Below, piece by piece: positions 60,760 to 64,000 of a DNA stretch of 64,000 nt (the stretch's first letter is position 1; the number at the start of each line of letters is the position of its first letter). The notes beneath the pieces were generated by a model. That model was not told the origin of the DNA. It did no database searches and saw nothing but the letters and a program-made list of their open reading frames with translations. Position numbers and translations under genes: made by a program. Source of the stretch: Luteibacter sp. (GTDB lineage Bacteria > Pseudomonadota > Gammaproteobacteria > Xanthomonadales > Rhodanobacteraceae); the NCBI RefSeq assembly GCF_009912395.1, contig NZ_WNDO01000012.1:96101-160100 (forward strand), given 5' to 3'.

Positions 60760-60827
60760 TGTAGGAGCGCGCTTGCGCGCGATGGGGGACCGCCGCAAGC
60801 CCCATCGCGCGCAAGCGCGCTCCTACA
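60760..60827. repeat. REPIN between fumA and ackA, overlapping the ackA stop
   Basis: Inverted TGTAGGAGCGCGCTTGCG arms with a spacer of about 22 bases containing the extra pairing GATGGGG / CCCCATC. On the minus strand its right arm supplies the TAG stop of ackA at 60823-60825. Confidence 0.93.
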
Positions 60828-61857
60828 AGATGGCCAGGCGCCAGGCGTGCCTTGCGATCTGCTCGTCTTCTTCCGTGCGGATCACCCGGCATTCGAACGG
60901 CCCGATCCAGCGCAGGCCGTCGAGGATCGCCGCGCGCATCACCGCATCGTTCTCGCCGATGCCGCCAGTGAACACCAGCAGGTCGATGCCACCCAGCGAG
61001 GCCACCATGCCGGCGGCCTGCTTGCGGGCCACGTGCACGAAGACATCCTGCGCCAGCCGCGACGCCTCATCGTCCACCGCATGCAGCTTGCGCATGTCGC
61101 TCGTGCCGCCGGAGAGGCCCTTGAGCCCCGATTCCCGATCCACCAGCGTTTCCAACCGCTCGGCATCGTAGCCACGCTCGCGCATCAAATAGAGCAGCAC
61201 GCCCGGATCCAGGTCGCCCGGTCGCGTGCCCATCACGATGCCGCCGGTCGGCGTCAGGCCCATCGTGGTATCGATGGATGCACCATCCCGCACCGCGCAC
61301 AGGCTCGCGCCATTACCCAGGTGCGCGATCACCGTCCGGGAGAGCAGCGCGTCGCCCAACTGGCGCACGATCGACTCGTAGGACAGGCCATGGAATCCGT
61401 AACGCTCGATTCCGCCCTCGCGCAGGTCGGCCGGTAGCGGCAACGTACGCGCCACCGCCGGCATCGTGGCGTGGAAGGCCGTATCGAAGCAGGCCACCTG
61501 CGGCACGTCGGGCAGTGCGTTCCGCACGCGCGCCACCATCTCGACGGCAGGCGGTACGTGCAAGGGGGCGAAAGCCTTCGCTTCTTCCAGGTGACGCATG
61601 AGCGCATCGTCGATGCGCGCATGCTCCCGCACGTTCGGGCCGCCGTGCACGATGCGATGCCCGACGATGTCGGGCATCGGCAGCTCGCGCTCGCGCAGTG
61701 CGCCGAGAATGTCGCCGATGGGGTCGGTCTCACCGCCGGGCGCATCGGTCTGGTTGGCGAGCAGGGCGTCGCAGCGTTCGCCGTCGACACGATACAGCCC
61801 GTATTTCAGTGACGACGACCCGGTGTTGAGCGCCAGCACATGCCGGACGTGACTCAT
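60823..61857 (-). CDS. ackA: Acetate kinase
   Basis: 344 residues from ATG 61857, which overlaps the xfp stop (ATGA). It interconverts acetyl phosphate plus ADP and acetate plus ATP. Motifs are [60 protein letters not shown] and [15 protein letters not shown]. It is about 50 residues shorter than E. coli AckA, as in many Xfp-linked kinases. The C-terminus WRLAIL ends at a TAG belonging to the REPIN. With phosphoketolase it would yield ATP from sugar phosphates, but xfp is interrupted here. Confidence 0.94.
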   Translation of the reverse strand: MSHVRHVLALNTGSSSLKYGLYRVDGERCDALLANQTDAPGGETDPIGDILGALRERELPMPDIVGHRIVHGGPNVREHARIDDALMRHLEEAKAFAPLHVPPAVEMVARVRNALPDVPQVACFDTAFHATMPAVARTLPLPADLREGGIERYGFHGLSYESIVRQLGDALLSRTVIAHLGNGASLCAVRDGASIDTTMGLTPTGGIVMGTRPGDLDPGVLLYLMRERGYDAERLETLVDRESGLKGLSGGTSDMRKLHAVDDEASRLAQDVFVHVARKQAAGMVASLGGIDLLVFTGGIGENDAVMRAAILDGLRWIGPFECRVIRTEEDEQIARHAWRLAIL

Positions 61858-63864
61858 GCCTCCGCCTTCCACTGCCAGTCACGCACCTCCGGCAGGTCCT
61901 GACCATGCTCGCTGACATAGAGCTTGTGCCGCTGGATATCCGACCAGTAGCGCTGCTTCGCCTTCTCGCGCTCTCCGGCAAGACGCGGCACGCGGTTGAT
62001 GACGTCCAGCGCGAGCTGGAAGCGATCCATGTTGTTGAGCACCATCATGTCGAGCGCCGTGGTCGTGGTGCCTTCTTCCTTGTAGCCGCGCACATGAAAA
62101 TTGTCGTGGTTGTGCCGGCGATAGGTCAGCTTGTGCACGATGCCCGGGTAGCCGTGGAAGGCGAAGATCACCGGGCGATCCTTGGTGAAAAGGTCGTCGA
62201 ACACATCGTCGTCCATGCCGTGCGGGTGCTCGTCGGGCGTTTCCAGCGACATCAGGTCCACCACGTTCACCACGCGGATACGGATGTCGGGCACGTACTC
62301 GCGCAGCAGCATCACGGCGGCCAGTATCTCCACCGTGGGCGCGTCGCCCGCGCAGGCCATCACCACGTCGGGGTCGTCACCGCCGCGGCCAGCCCATTCC
62401 CAGATGCCCGCGCCGGCGGTGCAGTGACGCACGGCGGCTTCCATGTCGAGCCATTGCCAGTCCGGCTGCTTGCCCGCGACGATCACGTTCACGTAGTGCC
62501 GGCTGCGCAGGCAGTGGTCGGCGACCGAAAGCAGGCAGTTGGCATCCGGCGGCAGGTAGATGCGGACGATCTCCGACTTCTTGTTCGCCACATGGTCGAT
62601 GAAGCCCGGGTCCTGGTGGGAAAAGCCGTTGTGATCCTGGTGCCACACATGCGAGCTGAGCAGGTAGTTGAGCGAGGCGATCGGCGGACGCCAGGCCATC
62701 TTGCGTGTCACCTTCAGCCACTTCGCGTGCTGGTTGAACATCGAGTCGATGATGTGGATGAAGGCCTCGTAGCACGAGAAGAAGCCGTGCCGGCCCGTGA
62801 GCAGGTAGCCCTCCAGCCAGCCCTGGCACTGGTGCTCGCTCAGCATCTCCATCACGCGGCCGTCGGGCGCGAGGTCGGTGTCCACCTCTTCGTACTCACC
62901 CAGCCAGGTCTTGCCGCTGACCTCGTACACCGCATCGAGTCGGTTCGATGCCGTTTCGTCAGGCCCAAAGAGACGGAAGCTCTGCATGTTCTGGCGCACC
63001 ACCTCGCGCAAAAAGCGCCCGAGCAAGCGGGTCGCTTCCGCCTTGTGGTCGCCGGGCGCTGTCACCGTCTCGGCGAAGGGGGCGAAATGCGGCATGTGCA
63101 GCGGCTTCAGCAGACCGCCGCCGTTCGCATGCGGGTTCATGCCCATGCGTCGCTGCCCCGTCGGGGCGAGCGCGGCGAATTCCTCGCGGAAACGCCCCTT
63201 CTCGTCGAAGAGTTCCGTCGGCTCGTAGCTCTTCATCCAGTGTTCGAGGATCGCCACATGCTCGTCGTTCTCGAATTTTGCGATCGGTACCTGGTGAGCA
63301 CGCCAGGTGCCTTCCACCGGCTTGCCGTCCACCACCTTGGGGCCCGTCCAGCCCTTCGGCGAGCGGAACACGATCATGGGCCAACGGGGGCGTTTCGCGT
63401 CGGCGGCGTGGCCTTCGCGTGCCTCCTTCTGAATGCGTGCGATGTCATCGAGGCAGCGATCCAGCGTCGCCGCAAATGCCTGGTGCATCGGTTCGAACTC
63501 ATGGCCTTCCACGAAGTGAGGCTCGTAACCGTAACCGCGCATCAGGTCGCGCAACTCGTCCGGCTCGATGCGGGCCAGCACCGTGGGATTGGCGATCTTG
63601 AATCCGTTGAGGTGCAGGATGGGCAGCACGGCGCCGTCGCGCGCAGGGTTGAGGAACTTGTTCGAGTGCCAGCTCGTCGCCAATGCGCCGGTCTCGGCTT
63701 CGCCATCGCCGACGATGCAGGTGACGATCAGGTCGGGATTGTCGAACGCCGCGCCAAACGCATGCGAAAGTGAATAGCCCAATTCGCCGCCCTCGTGGAT
63801 GGACCCAGGTGTTTCCGGCGCTACGTGGCTGGGAATGCCGTAAGGCCACGAAAACTGGCGAAAC
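61854..63864 (-). pseudogene. xfp: Phosphoketolase gene truncated at its 5' end by an insertion
   Basis: About 670 codons of xylulose-5-/fructose-6-phosphate phosphoketolase. The thiamine-diphosphate motif region [36 protein letters not shown], and the C-terminal [20 protein letters not shown] are intact. The frame enters at [13 protein letters not shown], which lies well inside normal Xfp; roughly the first 110-140 residues, including the family's GPGHGG region, are missing. Homology stops at 63864/63865, where an IS end begins. A GTG-initiated hybrid frame (start 63890 or 63884, with AGGGG upstream inside the IS) could make a truncated protein, but it would lack N-terminal cofactor and substrate residues. 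Coupled to ackA by a four-base overlap. Confidence 0.88.
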
Positions 63865-64000
63865 TGATCTTGCCCCCGTTTCACGGACACCCCTATAAGC
63901 GATTAACTATCGCAATAGGAGGTGGACGATGACCAAGAGCAAGGCAGGCAGAAAGGGGCAGGAGTTCAGCCTGGAGTTCAGGCAGCAGGCACTGTTGCGA
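63865..64000 (+). mobile_element. IS3-like insertion sequence, left end, runs off window
   Basis: The element starts with TGATCTTGCCCCCGTTTCAC, a TG-starting terminal repeat of IS3-family type, exactly where xfp homology ends. A short leader and a transposase orfA start follow. The right end, target duplication and second ORF are outside the window. Confidence 0.8.
63929..64000 (+). CDS. IS3-family transposase OrfA, 5' part
   Basis: An ATG at 63929 preceded by AGGAGG at seven bases. The 24 visible residues run MTKSKAGRKGQEFSLEFRQQ and then ALLR, a typical OrfA beginning in which a basic stretch leads into the first helix of a transposase helix-turn-helix (FSLEFRQQA). It is cut by the window edge. 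Transcription runs opposite to the interrupted xfp gene. Confidence 0.82.
   Translation, partial: MTKSKAGRKGQEFSLEFRQQALLR

Noticed and set aside
61905..63773. 622-codon plus-strand frame over xfp
   Set aside because: Antisense to conserved phosphoketolase sequence and without recognisable domains.

Overview
The window is a GC-rich (about two thirds G+C), gene-dense chromosomal segment from a Gram-negative gammaproteobacterium. FimV next to asd, the order orn-folP-glmM, sbcB, prmB-aroC, the abundance of TonB-dependent receptors, a large trimeric autotransporter, and many REP-type palindromes of the form TGTAGGAGCGCGC suggest a member of the Lysobacterales, probably Rhodanobacteraceae (Luteibacter/Dyella-like). 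The taxonomic call is an inference from gene content, not from a marker search. No tRNA, rRNA or CRISPR array was seen.

Layout. 1-10.3 kb: a partial Oar-like TonB receptor, then a divergent locus. Leftward it encodes a substrate-binding protein, an ATPase, a fused double permease and a DeoR regulator. Rightward it encodes an inositol-monophosphatase/HisN-type phosphatase and a Tat-exported phospholipase C. Together these look like a phosphoester-acquisition system. 10.4-17.6 kb: housekeeping run prmB, aroC, a D-2-hydroxyacid dehydrogenase, asd, a small coiled-coil protein and fimV. 17.6-21.6 kb: a FecA-like receptor with a Fur-box-like palindrome, then a lower-GC cassette with a short secreted RHS-core/toxin-like protein and a translationally coupled partner. 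21.6-24.4 kb: a YtrA-type GntR/ABC operon led by two related small membrane proteins and preceded by a clear palindromic operator. 24.6-33.4 kb: a TonB receptor gene broken by one in-frame TAG, an OprO/OprP-like porin behind a PHO-box-like site, an M28 lipoprotein peptidase, a YegD-like Hsp70 and an AraC regulator. 33.5-39.9 kb: a 2132-residue YadA-type adhesin. 40-45 kb: an LdcA-like protein lacking the usual nucleophile serine, a chemoreceptor with a sigma-28 promoter, a ClC channel and two Asr-like basic proteins. 45.3-51.4 kb: a DUF2461 gene, sbcB, orn, folP, glmM and a 2OG-Fe(II) oxygenase. 51.4-60.8 kb: a tiny arginine-rich ORF, an EamA transporter, an AsmA-family protein, a HEAT-like protein, a YqjH/YqjI-like ferric reductase/PadR pair with its operator, a DipZ-like thioredoxin and class I fumarase. 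60.8-64 kb: ackA and an xfp phosphoketolase gene whose 5' end is cut off by an IS3-like element running off the window.

Two themes recur. One is phosphate and iron acquisition: the phosphoester locus, the porin with a PHO box, the TonB receptors and the ferric reductase. The other is REP/REPIN repeats at 3' ends of genes; three genes (ClC, AsmA-like, ackA) take their TAG stop codon from the repeat itself. The most interesting candidates for undescribed biology are the divergent phosphoester locus, the small-protein-led YtrA operon, the compact secreted RHS cassette and the REPIN/stop-codon association.
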